Source: an uncultured Chitinophaga sp. (GTDB lineage: Bacteria; Bacteroidota; Bacteroidia; Chitinophagales; Chitinophagaceae). Taken from it: a DNA stretch of 64,000 nt. The notes under the pieces are model-generated. The model made no database searches. It was given only the letters and a program-made list of their open reading frames with translations, and was not told the origin of the DNA. Numbering within the stretch: position 1 is the stretch's first letter; every line of letters starts with the position of its first letter. A program made the translations under genes and the position numbers. The stretch spans positions 186,001 to 250,000 of the forward strand of contig NZ_CABHOU010000076.1 of NCBI RefSeq assembly GCF_902168175.1, in the 5' to 3' direction. This document shows positions 25,513 to 35,356 of this stretch, piece after piece.

Positions 25513-26613
25513 ATGAAACGTTCCGGACTTACTATCGCCCTGCTGGCAGGCATCTTATTCACGTCATCTGCACAGACCTCCAAACTCCGTAAAGACGCTA
25601 TCTTAAAACGCCTGACCAGCTTTGCTGACTGGCAATACAATAACCTGTACGGCAAAGTATATCCCAATAAAATCGACTGGATTTATGCGCCTTTCTGGGA
25701 CGGTATTACTTCGTTGTACAAGATCACGAGGAACGATACTTACCTGCAATCCATGGTGCAAACAGGAGAGGAGTACAGTTGGAAAACCATGAACGATGTG
25801 TTTAACGCTGACAGGCTTCCGATTGGTCGCATGTACTTTGACGCTGCCGCATTCTCCGGAAAAAAGGAATATGCCGACAAGATCACATGGGTGCTGGACA
25901 TGCACATGTCGCGTTCTGCCAAAGCGGACGTAAAACACAAAGGAAACCCTTACCGCTATGAGTGGTGGACGTGGTGCGACGCGCTGTACATGGGTCCCTC
26001 AACTTTCGTGAAAGCAGCCCAGATCACAGGCAATCCAAAGTATCTCGATTACATGGAGAAACACTGGTTCAAAACATCCGACTACTTATACAGCAAAACT
26101 GATTCTCTTTACTATCGCGACGACAACTTCTTCGACAAACAATCACCTAACGGCAATAAGGTGTTCTGGGGAAGAGGCAACGGTTGGGTAATTGCCGGTT
26201 TAGCCATGGTGCTGAACGATTTGCCGAAAGAATATAGCAACCGCGCCAAATTTGAGCAGCAGTTCCGCGAAATGGCCTATAAAATGAAATCATTGCAGCG
26301 GAAGGACGGTTTATGGGCGAGCAACCTGCTCGATCCCGGTACTGCTCCCGGCGAATCCAGCGCCACCGCCCTTATCACATACGCACTCACCTGGGGTGTT
26401 AATAACGGCCTGCTGGACAAAGCCACTTTTGGCCGCCCGGTAGAAACGGCCTGGCTCCGTTTAGTGCAAAACGTTAACGCCGAAGGCAAACTCGGTTACG
26501 TACAAAAGGTAAGCGATGCACCCGGCGGCGCTGGTCCCGACGATACCCAGATCTACGCCGCAGGCGCGTTCATCATGGCCGGCTGCGAAATATTCCGGTT
26601 CGCTGCGAAGTAA
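25513..26613 (+). CDS. Secreted GH105 (unsaturated rhamnogalacturonyl hydrolase family)
   Basis: A 366-residue (alpha/alpha)6-barrel hydrolase with a signal peptide (cleavage near TSSAQ, residue 21). Family marks are LTSFADWQYNNLY, PNKIDWIYAPFWDGI, RYEWWTWCDALYMGPSTF with the catalytic Asp, KVFWGRGNGWVIAGLAMVL and PGESSATALITYAL. GH105 enzymes hydrolyse the unsaturated uronic acid end of oligosaccharides left by pectate or rhamnogalacturonan lyases. It is followed after 21 bases by an AraC regulator on the same strand, so the two are probably an operon and the regulator may respond to the sugar released. Confidence 0.92.
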   Translation: MKRSGLTIALLAGILFTSSAQTSKLRKDAILKRLTSFADWQYNNLYGKVYPNKIDWIYAPFWDGITSLYKITRNDTYLQSMVQTGEEYSWKTMNDVFNADRLPIGRMYFDAAAFSGKKEYADKITWVLDMHMSRSAKADVKHKGNPYRYEWWTWCDALYMGPSTFVKAAQITGNPKYLDYMEKHWFKTSDYLYSKTDSLYYRDDNFFDKQSPNGNKVFWGRGNGWVIAGLAMVLNDLPKEYSNRAKFEQQFREMAYKMKSLQRKDGLWASNLLDPGTAPGESSATALITYALTWGVNNGLLDKATFGRPVETAWLRLVQNVNAEGKLGYVQKVSDAPGGAGPDDTQIYAAGAFIMAGCEIFRFAAK

Positions 26614-26634
26614 TTTTATTCCTTAATTTCGGAG

Positions 26635-27459
26635 ATGGACCATTTCCCGGTATTAGGCATCCAGGAGTTCAGTCAGGGTAAATCCCAGGACTGTAATATC
26701 CTGTTCCATGAACTGCTCGGCGAACGCACCATCGACGAGGCCCACAAACATGATTTCTTTATCGCCCTGCTCTTCGAAAAAGGAGCAGGCACCCATACCA
26801 TCGATTTCGTTTCGTACCCGATCGGGGAATACCAGCTTCACCTGTTGTTCCCCGGCCAGGTGCACGAATGGAAGTTCGAACAGGAAACAATCGGCTACCA
26901 GCTCATGATCGATAGCGCCCCCTTCGAAAGTTTCCTGCCGTCCTTACGTTTCTCCTCCGCCTTTTACCATGGCCATCCGGTCATTGATCTTTCCCCTTCC
27001 GATTACAGTATCGTATTGCAGGAGTTCCGCGCCGTGCAGCAGGAGCTCGACATCAAACCCGTGTTCTGGCAGTTGGTCCAGAGCCGCTGCACCACATTAG
27101 GCCTGCTTATTAGCAGGATAGCTGCTTCTGCCGGTATTTACCAGCCCAGCGCTGCGTTATCCCGCTTTATGGGCCTGATTGATACACACTTCCGAGAGCA
27201 ACGTTCCGTGGCCTTCTATGCCGGTGAAATCGGCATTTCTCCTAATTACCTGAACATCCTGTGCAAACGCGAACTGAACGTTTCTGCATCGTCCCTGATC
27301 AACGACAGGGTGTTGCTGGAGGCCAAGCGATTGCTGAAAGCGTCTAAGATGAGCGTGAAGGAGATTGTATTTGATCTTGGATTTTACGATCAGGCTAACT
27401 TTTCGAAGTTTTTTAAGGGGAAGACGGGGATGACGGCGGGGGAGTTTAAAGAGGGGTAG
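26635..27459 (+). CDS. AraC-family transcriptional regulator next to GH105
   Basis: A 274-residue regulator. The N-terminal cupin-like sensing domain (about 20-130) includes DEAHKHDFFIALLFEKGAGT and LHLLFPGQVHEWKFE, typical of AraC arabinose-type cupins. The C-terminal 100 residues hold two helix-turn-helix units (YAGEIGISPNYLNILCKREL and VKEIVFDLGFYDQANFSKFF, then KTGMTAGEFK). It is probably co-transcribed with GH105 and may regulate pectin-derived sugar use. No direct-repeat operator was evident upstream of GH105. Confidence 0.92.
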   Translation: MDHFPVLGIQEFSQGKSQDCNILFHELLGERTIDEAHKHDFFIALLFEKGAGTHTIDFVSYPIGEYQLHLLFPGQVHEWKFEQETIGYQLMIDSAPFESFLPSLRFSSAFYHGHPVIDLSPSDYSIVLQEFRAVQQELDIKPVFWQLVQSRCTTLGLLISRIAASAGIYQPSAALSRFMGLIDTHFREQRSVAFYAGEIGISPNYLNILCKRELNVSASSLINDRVLLEAKRLLKASKMSVKEIVFDLGFYDQANFSKFFKGKTGMTAGEFKEG

Positions 27460-27476
27460 GGGCGCCTTATCCATTC

Positions 27477-27696
27477 TTCGACCATCCTTCGAGGATCCTT
27501 GCAGGATCCTTGCTAAAAACAAGCCCTTTGTTGCTGTTCGCTTGCTGTCGCCTTGCTGAAACCTTGCTAAAATGTACTACTTTGTTGCTGAAACCTTGCT
27601 GAAACATAGCTGAAACCCTCGTGAAATCACGAAATACAGCAACAATCAGCAACGATTCACGAACGATCCTCGAATGATCCCGGGAGAACGCTGGAA
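27477..27696. repeat. Degenerate 11-bp-period tandem array
   Basis: The whole stretch can be divided into successive 11-mers, for instance TTCGACCATCC, TTCGAGGATCC, TTGCAGGATCC, TTGCTAAAAAC (27477-27520), then TGCTGAAACCT-type units around 27560-27620 and CGATTCACGAA, CGATCCTCGAA near 27652-27672. Units drift gradually. It gives a false minus-strand ORF with repeated FSKVSAR-like residues. No gene is present in 27460-27813. Confidence 0.7.
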
Positions 27697-27813
27697 GCCG
27701 ATAGCTGTTCACCCACCGAAAATACCGTTTCCACCCACCAGATTAACCGCCGCCACCTATCGTTGACTTTTTATGCTAACAATCTGATGTACTTTTGTAC
27801 TGTTGTCGCTAAG

Positions 27814-30477
27814 TTACTTCACCTCCAACACCCCACTCAACCTCACATCCGCCGACGAAGCCCCGATCATCACGGTAAACGTCCCCGGTTCTACCACCCA
27901 CTTCATATCCTTATTCAGCATTTGCAGTAATTCAGGCGTGATATTAAAACTTATCGTCTTTGCTTCACCAGGTGCTAACCGCACACGCTGGAAGCCTTTG
28001 AGCGCCATCACAGGCTGCGCCAGCGAAGCGAGATTATCTTTGATGTACAACTGTGGTACTTCATCGCCGGCCACTTTGCCTGTATTCTTTATTTCAAAAC
28101 GTACAGTCACTGATTCGTCCTGTGCAATTTGCTGCTTATCGAACTGAAGGTTGCTGTAAGCAAAGCTGGTATAACTAAGTCCGTACCCGAAAGGGAACAA
28201 TGGTCTGCCGCTCAGGTTGTTGTAGTCGTCGCCGCGACCGGTGGGTTTGTGGTTGTACACAAGCGGTACCTGTGCTTCGTGTAAGGGGAAAGTTATCGGC
28301 AATTTGCCACCGGGGTTGTAAGCGCCCGTGAGTACATCTGCTACGGCGCGGCCGCCTTCTTCGCCCGGGTACCAGGCCAGCAGGATGCTGTTTACATCAT
28401 CTTTCCAGTTGTTCATGGTAATAGCACTGCCACCGATCAATACTACCGTTACGGGTTTGCCCAAGGCGGCTACTTCTTTGATCATTTGCTCCTGCAGGCC
28501 GGGCAATGATAACATAGCCCTGTCGCGGAACTCGCCTTCTTCAATACCGGCTACGATGAGCACTTCATCAGCATTACGCGCTGCGGCAACAGCCTCGCTT
28601 AATAAGACCTTCCTGTGGTCGTTCTTTTCAAGTACGAGCTGTATTTTACCATTGCCTACGGCTTCGAAGAACTCCACTTTTATCTTATAAGTTTTACCTT
28701 TTTCAAATGAATGCGTAACCAGCTTTTCGTTAAACGATCGTTTCGCCCAATTATCAATCAGTAACTGATCGTTGAGGTAGAGGCGGTAACCATCGTTGCC
28801 GGTTAAACCGATCTTGTAATTACCTGTACTGTCGGCAGTAAATACACCTTCCCATTTAACGGAGTAGAAGTCCTGCGCCAGTTTTTCGGTAGGACGCATG
28901 AACGTCCAGTATTTGTCTATTTTATCGTCGACGCCTGCCTGTACAGGCGTGCCTTGCAACTGGATGTTATCGTATATCGAATACTGCAACCCTTTCTTCA
29001 GTTCACTGCCTTCGTAGTGCGACAACTGCCTCGCCGGCAATACTTCCCATGTATGGTACTCGCGGCCGGGACCAGGCGCATAAGTGATCACGGTGTTACC
29101 CAGTTTCTCCTTCAGTCCTTTTAAGATCGATACTTTCTGTGTACCAGGGCCGCTGTAGCCACCCAGTCTTGCTTCTTCCGCATCGGTGCCCAGTAAGGCA
29201 ATTCTTTTTATATGGGCAGATAATGGGAGGGCGCCTTCGTTTTTCAGCAACACCATGGCTTCCATGGCGGCCTGTTTGGCGATAGGTTTATGTGGATAGA
29301 CTTTCGCTGCTTCTTTTTCATTCACATAAGGCTGGTCGAACAGGCTCAGTTCGAATTTGGCGCGCAACACTCTCGCTACTGCATCATCTATCCTTTGCTG
29401 ATTAATTTTTCCATCATAGAAGTGTGGGTCGAATAATTTATGATGGGAATAATCAGTTTGAAATATTACATCGAGGCCGTTGTCTACTGCGTCCTGTGCC
29501 GATCCGGGATAATCTTTTACCGTGTGGTGCAGCACCAGTGTACCACCGGTTGCACCTGCATCTGAAATAACAAAGCCATTAAAGCCCCATTCTTTTTTCA
29601 GTTTGTCCATCAGCAGCCAGGAGTTAGCGGTAGCGGCTTTTCCATCTACAGAGTTGTAGGCCGTCATCACCGAGCGACTGCCGCCTCTTTCGAAACAGGC
29701 TTTGAATGGCAGGAAATGTGTTTCTTCCAGGTAACGCTCGTTAAACTGGATAGGGTAGCTGTCACGGCCGCCATCGCCCACATTGGCCACAAAGTGTTTG
29801 GGGGTGGTAACGATGTTCTTTTTCTCGAACGCACTTACAAACGCCACGCCCATTTCCGATGCCAGGAAAGGATCTTCTCCATATGTTTCTTCCGTTCTGC
29901 CCCAGCGTACATCACTGGCAAGGTTCACCACGGGCGTTAATATCTGGCGGATGCCACGCTGTTTTGTTTCATCGGCGATCGCGTTCGCTACTTTGCTCAT
30001 CATGGCAGTATCGAAAGTCGCGGCCAAACCTATAGATTGCGGGAACGAAGTAGCGTTGTCGCGCAGTAAGCCATGTAAGGCTTCATCAAAAAACAGCAGG
30101 GGAATACCCAGTCGTGTTTTTTCGACGAAGTACTTTTGAATGCTGTTAATCTTTTTCGCGAGTTGCAGTGCATTTTCGCGGCTGCTGTTATAACTCAATA
30201 GCTGCTGCGCCGCTTCGCCTGCGCCCGATGTAGCTGCGCTTACCTGGAAACCGAACAGGCCGTTTTTATACTGGCCCGGAGTGGCTTTGTCCAGGTCGCC
30301 GGGGATCATAAACATCTGCCAGAACTTTTCTTCCGGCGTCATGCGGCCTAATAAGTCCTGCACGCGCTGTTCCACAGGCAGGTTCTTGTTTTTGTAAGGG
30401 AGTTGTTGCGCGTTCGCAGTTAAACAAAGAGTAGTGATAAACAAAGTAGCCGATAAAATACGTAGCATGATATGCAT
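27814..30477 (-). CDS. Secreted GH3 beta-glycosidase with PA14 domain
   Basis: An 887-residue exo-glycosidase. After the signal peptide (cleavage near TANAQ, residue 24) comes the GH3 N-terminal barrel with KHFVANVGDGGRDS and the nucleophile Asp306 in GFVISDAGAT; most relatives have SDW or SDY here. The GH3 C-terminal domain (from about 415, MVLLKNEGALPLS) is interrupted by a PA14 domain (WEGVFTADSTGNYKIGLTGN, about 543-600), which in other GH3 enzymes shapes substrate choice. A fibronectin III-like domain ends the protein (ELLQMLNKDMKWVVEPG). Beta-glucosidase or beta-xylosidase activity is likely. Start alternatives are 30477 or the Met at codon 4. Confidence 0.94.
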   Translation of the reverse strand: MHIMLRILSATLFITTLCLTANAQQLPYKNKNLPVEQRVQDLLGRMTPEEKFWQMFMIPGDLDKATPGQYKNGLFGFQVSAATSGAGEAAQQLLSYNSSRENALQLAKKINSIQKYFVEKTRLGIPLLFFDEALHGLLRDNATSFPQSIGLAATFDTAMMSKVANAIADETKQRGIRQILTPVVNLASDVRWGRTEETYGEDPFLASEMGVAFVSAFEKKNIVTTPKHFVANVGDGGRDSYPIQFNERYLEETHFLPFKACFERGGSRSVMTAYNSVDGKAATANSWLLMDKLKKEWGFNGFVISDAGATGGTLVLHHTVKDYPGSAQDAVDNGLDVIFQTDYSHHKLFDPHFYDGKINQQRIDDAVARVLRAKFELSLFDQPYVNEKEAAKVYPHKPIAKQAAMEAMVLLKNEGALPLSAHIKRIALLGTDAEEARLGGYSGPGTQKVSILKGLKEKLGNTVITYAPGPGREYHTWEVLPARQLSHYEGSELKKGLQYSIYDNIQLQGTPVQAGVDDKIDKYWTFMRPTEKLAQDFYSVKWEGVFTADSTGNYKIGLTGNDGYRLYLNDQLLIDNWAKRSFNEKLVTHSFEKGKTYKIKVEFFEAVGNGKIQLVLEKNDHRKVLLSEAVAAARNADEVLIVAGIEEGEFRDRAMLSLPGLQEQMIKEVAALGKPVTVVLIGGSAITMNNWKDDVNSILLAWYPGEEGGRAVADVLTGAYNPGGKLPITFPLHEAQVPLVYNHKPTGRGDDYNNLSGRPLFPFGYGLSYTSFAYSNLQFDKQQIAQDESVTVRFEIKNTGKVAGDEVPQLYIKDNLASLAQPVMALKGFQRVRLAPGEAKTISFNITPELLQMLNKDMKWVVEPGTFTVMIGASSADVRLSGVLEVK

Positions 30478-30702
30478 AAAGTTTAAAACAGTAAATTGGC
30501 AGGGCGATACTGCCAGCTGGCTAAGTTAGCGCATTTTTCCAATCCTGACTTGCGGATGGCCGGTGAAGCATGACTCAATTAAAATACCATCATTAATGGC
30601 TAAAATGCGATTATGCGCTCGGTGGATTCCTTCATTCTCCCTTATATTTACATTCTTTTGTAACAATTGCCGGAACCAATCGTCTTCATGCAAACGAACT
30701 TA

Positions 30703-32352
30703 ATGAACCGCCAGCTTATTTACTGTCTACTACTGATCGGATTATCTTTTCCTGCAGTAACGAATGCGCAAACCATCCATCGTAAACAACTCGACAGTCT
30801 CCTGGTAACGCTGGCTAAACCTACTGGCCCGGGTTTGTCTGTGGCGATATGGCAACATGGTAAATTGAAATATGATCGAAGTGCAGGATTGGCGGACATT
30901 GCAGCGCTGAGGAAGAACACGCCGTTCACGCCGTTTAACATTGCCTCTACCAGTAAACAGTTCACCGCTGCGGCTATTTATATTCTTGCAGACAGGGGTA
31001 AACTGAGTACAGATGATAAACTCTCTAAATATTTCCCGGATTTTCCGGCTTATGCAGACAGTATTACGATAGCGCACCTGATCCACCATCAGAGCGGGCT
31101 GCGCGACCTGAATGCGCTGATCTGGCTGAGGGATATGGATGAGAATTCAGCCTATACTGATTCCATCGTGTATAATGTACTGGTAAAGCAGCACTCGCTG
31201 AACTTCTCGCCGGGCACGCAATTCAGCTATTCCAACTCGGGTTACTTCCTGCTTTCGCTGATCGTTAAAAAGGTGAGCGGGCAGGACCTGGCGGAGTTTA
31301 CGTACCGTAATATTTTTAAGCCGCTGAAGATGGATCAAACTGCCTTTTCACGTACGCACCAGGTGAAGAACAAGGCGAACGGGTATGTGGTGAGCGGCGA
31401 TACTTTCGTGGTAAGCAATCTGCGGAACGCGATCATTGGGTCCAGCAATATTTACAGTATGATCTATGATTTTGGGCCCTGGTTCCGCGAAATGGCGAAT
31501 CATAAATTATTGGGCGAAGCAGTCTGGAAAAAGATGCTTACCCCCGCTGCGACAACAAGTGGCGAAGTAACCCGGTATGCCGGCGGTTTATCGATCAGTA
31601 ATTACAGAGGCGACGATATGGTATCTCATGGAGGCGATCTTAGCGGGTATCACAGCGGCATGTTCCACCTTCCGAAACGCGGGGTCGATATTATCGTGAT
31701 GGGCAATCACGATCAGATTTATGGAAGCGCCGTGTTCAGAGCCATTTATGAACTGTGGTTCCCAACGCCCAAACCCTTGGCCGGCGCAGTAACTGTGCAG
31801 CCTGTAATCGTAGATACCGCTGCTTTTACAGGCATTTACACCGCAGTGAAGGATAGTATACTAAGTGTAGGGTTCAGTATCAGCGATGGTAAGATCATGT
31901 TGAAGCAATATTGGAACAATGAAGAATATGCCGTGGTGGCGATCAGCGATTCCACGCTGGCCGTAGAGGCCGATAAGGCGATACAGTTCGTGTTTGGCCA
32001 GTTGGTCAATAACAAAGCAGGGGAGATGACGCTTTTGCAGGACGGTAACCGTACCGTCTTTAAAAGGACCGACCGTGCAGTGACTACCGACCACAAAACA
32101 ACAGAGGAATATATCGGACGCTATTACAGCCCGGAGATTGAAGCTTATTACGAATTGTTGTTGGAAGAAGGGGCGCTAAAAGTACTGATCGGTGAAGGAA
32201 AATATGGTATGGTCAATACAGGGGCGAAGGATAGTTTCATCGTGCCGGCTAACGGCCTGGAGGTCAAATTTACCCGGAATGATCAGGCGAAGGTTACCGG
32301 CTTCACACTAATTCATGTACGCGTAAACGGATTGACGTTTAAAAAGCAATAA
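30703..32352 (+). CDS. Secreted beta-lactamase-related serine hydrolase
   Basis: About 549 residues from ATG at 30703 (MNRQLIYCLLLIGLSFP), chosen because it begins the signal peptide directly; ATG 30688 is the alternative and 30667 would be TTG. The class C-type motifs are STSK (SxxK, near residue 82), YSNSGY (Y-x-N) and HGGDLSGYHSG (K/H-x-G equivalent). The C-terminal 200 residues form lipocalin-like repeats common in this family. Such enzymes include D-amino-acid peptidases, esterases and beta-lactamases; specificity cannot be told. Its tail faces GH43 across a bidirectional terminator. Confidence 0.9.
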   Translation: MNRQLIYCLLLIGLSFPAVTNAQTIHRKQLDSLLVTLAKPTGPGLSVAIWQHGKLKYDRSAGLADIAALRKNTPFTPFNIASTSKQFTAAAIYILADRGKLSTDDKLSKYFPDFPAYADSITIAHLIHHQSGLRDLNALIWLRDMDENSAYTDSIVYNVLVKQHSLNFSPGTQFSYSNSGYFLLSLIVKKVSGQDLAEFTYRNIFKPLKMDQTAFSRTHQVKNKANGYVVSGDTFVVSNLRNAIIGSSNIYSMIYDFGPWFREMANHKLLGEAVWKKMLTPAATTSGEVTRYAGGLSISNYRGDDMVSHGGDLSGYHSGMFHLPKRGVDIIVMGNHDQIYGSAVFRAIYELWFPTPKPLAGAVTVQPVIVDTAAFTGIYTAVKDSILSVGFSISDGKIMLKQYWNNEEYAVVAISDSTLAVEADKAIQFVFGQLVNNKAGEMTLLQDGNRTVFKRTDRAVTTDHKTTEEYIGRYYSPEIEAYYELLLEEGALKVLIGEGKYGMVNTGAKDSFIVPANGLEVKFTRNDQAKVTGFTLIHVRVNGLTFKKQ

Positions 32353-32390
32353 AAAAAGGGCCGTTCTCTCATCAGAACGGCCCTTTTTTT
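32351..32390. terminator. Bidirectional rho-independent terminator
   Basis: 17-bp perfect stem with A7 on the left and T7 on the right: AAAAAAAGGGCCGTTCT (32351-32367) and its complement (32374-32390), 6-base loop. It overlaps the serine hydrolase stop and lies 2 bases from the GH43 stop, serving both convergent genes. Confidence 0.93.
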
Positions 32391-32391
32391 A

Positions 32392-33903
32392 TTATCGGTT
32401 GATCAGCTCAAATGTAGAGAACGCGGCCTGTTCGTTCGCTGCTCCTTTGAAATGCAGGCCACCGCGCGGACTTCTGTCCCATTGTGGCAGGAAACCCACA
32501 GGCTGTTTGGAGCCTACTGCTTTCCAATCTGCACCTGCCTGTTTATAAAACACTTCGCAGGTAAGGTCAGGTAACATGCTGAACTTCAGTTGCACAGGAC
32601 TTCCTGTTTTAATAGTAGCTGCCGCTATCACCGAACGTTTGTTATCCTTTACCATCCAGTATTCTACCTTATCCCCGGTAACACCAACGCCTATGGCAGC
32701 ATTCACATCACCATAAAACGCCAGGCCCTTAAGCGCGGCATTGCTGTTGACAACAGTAGTAATCAGGTCGAAATGACGGCTTACCGGGCGAACGGTTAAT
32801 ACGATGCCGGTGTTATTACCTTCGCGTGTAGCGCCGGAAAGCGACAGTCTGCCTGCCTTCTGGCCTGCAACAGGTGTGGAGTTGCGGAAGTCCCACTGCC
32901 AGTAAGCGGCAATGTTTTTTTCTTTGAAAGATGCGGTGATGTTTTTAGGCGTATTGTCTGGCGCACGGCGGGGTACCAGCGCAGGCCAGCCGTTGTTCCA
33001 TGCCAGTTCGGCCATCATGCCTTCCCGGCCGGTAAATACATTGTTCTCCTGGTTGTAGGCGTGGTAGAGGTATACATACTTTCCATCAGGCTGCGTTACA
33101 AACGTTCCGTGCCCGGGGCATTTCCAGGCTTCCAGTGTTTGTAGGATGGGGTTCTTGCTATAATATTCATAAGGCCCTTTGAAGTTGGCCGAACGGGCTA
33201 CGCTTACATGATAACTACATCCGCCGCCGCAACAATTGCCGGCAGAGTAGAACAGGTAGTAAAAGCCGTCTTTCTTCAGGATGGCCTGTCCCTCCATACC
33301 TATTTTGTCATCGTCCTTTAGCATAGAGAATACCTCTCCTTCGAGTTTCAGTCCGTCGGCCGACAGTTTGCTGCCCAGTATTTCGATCGGGCGCTTATCG
33401 AGGCCGTAGGCTTTAAAGGTCATGTATAGTTGCCCGTTATCATTATACACAAAAGCATCAATGGCTTCTTTTCCGAAACTGACGATCACGCCATGGTCTT
33501 TGAAGCCCCGGTCAGGGTATTTGGACGTGGCCACCCCTATGCAGGAGATGTTATCCGACTTGCGGCGGGCGGTATAATACAGATAGTAAGTGTTGTTATG
33601 AAAGTAGTATTCTGGCGCCCAGAAGGAGCCTGACGTCCATCCCGGCGCTTTATCAAACACATAACCCACCTGTTTCCAATTGCGCAGGTTGGTGGAAGAA
33701 TAGATAGGGTAGTGTGGCGCCCATTCCGACGAAGTGGCGGTGGCGAAGTAAGTTTTGCCGCTTTTAATGACCGATGGATCGGCAAAGTCGCCCGGGATTA
33801 ACGCGCCGGGCGAGGTTTGGGCGGTTAAAGCCAGGGGCCCCAGTGTACAGGCTGCCATTATCAGCAGGTCTTTAAAACGATAACGTGTAGTCTTGCGCAT
33901 CAT
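32392..33903 (-). CDS. Secreted GH43-family glycosidase with C-terminal beta-sandwich
   Basis: A 503-residue protein. Signal peptide (ACTLGPLALTAQ), then GH43 propeller: PGDFADPSVIKSGKTYFAT with the base Asp, FWAPEYYFHNNTYYLYYTA, KEAIDAFVYNDNGQLYMTF with the modulating Asp and GMEGQAILKKDGFYYLFYS with the acid Glu. From about residue 335 a concanavalin-like domain follows (WQWDFRNSTPVAGQKAGRLS), as in beta-xylosidase-type GH43 enzymes. It is the second GH43 in the window and differs clearly from the 378-residue one. Convergent with the serine hydrolase. Exact substrate not deducible. Confidence 0.9.
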   Translation of the reverse strand: MMRKTTRYRFKDLLIMAACTLGPLALTAQTSPGALIPGDFADPSVIKSGKTYFATATSSEWAPHYPIYSSTNLRNWKQVGYVFDKAPGWTSGSFWAPEYYFHNNTYYLYYTARRKSDNISCIGVATSKYPDRGFKDHGVIVSFGKEAIDAFVYNDNGQLYMTFKAYGLDKRPIEILGSKLSADGLKLEGEVFSMLKDDDKIGMEGQAILKKDGFYYLFYSAGNCCGGGCSYHVSVARSANFKGPYEYYSKNPILQTLEAWKCPGHGTFVTQPDGKYVYLYHAYNQENNVFTGREGMMAELAWNNGWPALVPRRAPDNTPKNITASFKEKNIAAYWQWDFRNSTPVAGQKAGRLSLSGATREGNNTGIVLTVRPVSRHFDLITTVVNSNAALKGLAFYGDVNAAIGVGVTGDKVEYWMVKDNKRSVIAAATIKTGSPVQLKFSMLPDLTCEVFYKQAGADWKAVGSKQPVGFLPQWDRSPRGGLHFKGAANEQAAFSTFELINR

Positions 33904-34114
33904 AAATTGTAAAGTGAAGCGGGTAAACTACAAACCATTTCCGAAGAAAAGAAAGATGATACGTGAACGGCAGCGCTTTAATAACCCTATACCAGAAACC
34001 TTTGTCCTTGTGTACGGACGCCGTTCAGGGAAGGTGCTGCAAAACTGGCAGCTTATTTGTTTTATCTCTTTAGGTAAATCATACCAACGTACTCATCCTG
34101 AAAACCATTGTCTT

Positions 34115-34957
34115 ATGAAACACCTTCTTCTACTGGCCTGCCTTCTGAGTTCAGTCACGGCCATATATGCTCAGCAATCCGAACGATATGCCCCCTGGTT
34201 TGTGGAACGGTTTAAGGTGAGCGCAAGCTTCTTCGCCCCCTCCAACAATACCGATGTTAAGTTGAGCAACACCGAATTTCTCGGTTCTGAAGTCAATCTC
34301 GAAGACGATCTCGGTTTCCGCGATCACATCAATACGTTTAAGGCAGACGTGCAGTGGCGGGCGTCCAGCCGCTCCCGGTTCGACTTCAGTTATTACCGCC
34401 TGCACCGCAGCGCTATACATCAGTTGGAGAAAACGATACAGTTCGGGGAAAATACTTACAACGTAAATGGTACTACAGATGGGTATTTCAATAGTGATAT
34501 CTTCCGCCTGTCTTACGGTTACGCTATATTCCAGGGTGCTAAATATGAAGCGGGACTGATGGCCGGCGTACACGTGTTAAAAATGGACATGGGGCTTGAA
34601 CTCACCAGTGCAGGGGCCAATCTGGACGTGAAAGATACTTATGATGTTACAGCGCCGCTACCCAATGTGGGCATTTGGGGCGGATACGCCTTTTCGCCCC
34701 GCTGGGCCGTAAACGGCGACCTGTCTTATATGTCACTAAGTATCGATGATATCAATGGAAGTATTGTCACAGGTGGTGTGAACGTAAGTTACAGGATAGG
34801 GGCAGGCTTTAGCGCCAGCGCAGGTTATATGGGGCTCAACGTGAATTTCGATGGCGAGAGAGATGGTATGCTCGGCGATGTGGATTGGGCGTTTCACGGG
34901 CCGGTAGTATCAGTGTCTTATGGATTTGGCGGTAAACGCTGGAAAACACTTAAATAA
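34115..34957 (+). CDS. Outer-membrane beta-barrel protein
   Basis: 280 residues from ATG at 34115, where a signal peptide begins (MKHLLLLACLLSSVTAIYAQ). The open frame reaches back to 33893 but the extension has no signal. The mature protein alternates polar and aromatic residues in short strands (RFDFSYYRLHR, FRLSYGYAIFQ, YEAGLMAGVHVL, WAVNGDLSYMSLS, AGFSASAGYMGLNVNF) and ends in SYGFGGKRWKTLK, typical of an eight- to ten-strand barrel. No named family recognised. It is followed after 6 bases by a DoxX-like gene, so both may be co-transcribed. Confidence 0.75.
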   Translation: MKHLLLLACLLSSVTAIYAQQSERYAPWFVERFKVSASFFAPSNNTDVKLSNTEFLGSEVNLEDDLGFRDHINTFKADVQWRASSRSRFDFSYYRLHRSAIHQLEKTIQFGENTYNVNGTTDGYFNSDIFRLSYGYAIFQGAKYEAGLMAGVHVLKMDMGLELTSAGANLDVKDTYDVTAPLPNVGIWGGYAFSPRWAVNGDLSYMSLSIDDINGSIVTGGVNVSYRIGAGFSASAGYMGLNVNFDGERDGMLGDVDWAFHGPVVSVSYGFGGKRWKTLK

Positions 34958-34963
34958 CTTATC

Positions 34964-35356
34964 ATGATAGATACAACACCAGCAAACGTGGCCCGGCTGC
35001 TACTCGGTGCAGGCCTGGTTTACGCGGGCATCAGTCACCTTACCTTTGCCCGTAAAGAGTTTCAGGCCCAGGTACCAGGTTGGGTGCCGTTAAAGAAAGA
35101 TGACACTGTGGTCTATTCGGGAGTGGCCGAAATAGCGCTGGGAAGCTCGCTTCTTTTGGCGGGCAGAAAACAGCGACCGGCGGTAGGTAAGGTAGCGGCG
35201 GCCTTTTTTTGCGCCGTTTTTCCAGGTAATATCTCCCAGTATGTCAATAAACGGGACGCTTTTGGACTGGATACGGAAAGGAAACGTTTTGTCCGCCTGC
35301 TTTTTCAGCCCGCCCTGGTGTACTGGGCGCTGAAGAGTACACAAAGGCTTAAGTAA
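34964..35356 (+). CDS. DoxX-family small membrane protein
   Basis: A 130-residue inner-membrane protein with four hydrophobic segments: VARLLLGAGLVYAGISHLTF, VYSGVAEIALGSSLLLAG, KVAAAFFCAVFPGNISQYV and LLFQPALVYWALK. The pattern AGISHLTF...QVPGWVP...SGVAEIALG is that of DoxX/DUF4267-like proteins, which sit near redox enzymes in many bacteria but have no settled function. Starts 6 bases after the beta-barrel gene. Confidence 0.8.
   Translation: MIDTTPANVARLLLGAGLVYAGISHLTFARKEFQAQVPGWVPLKKDDTVVYSGVAEIALGSSLLLAGRKQRPAVGKVAAAFFCAVFPGNISQYVNKRDAFGLDTERKRFVRLLFQPALVYWALKSTQRLK

Noticed and set aside
27467..27712. Minus-strand ORF of 81 codons in the gap after the GH105-linked AraC gene
   Set aside because: Its residues repeat (FSKVSAR-like) only because the DNA is an 11-bp-period array; no start signal or family.
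33893..34114. N-terminal extension of the beta-barrel gene at 34115
   Set aside because: The signal peptide begins at 34115; the upstream codons are basic and unlike an exported protein start.
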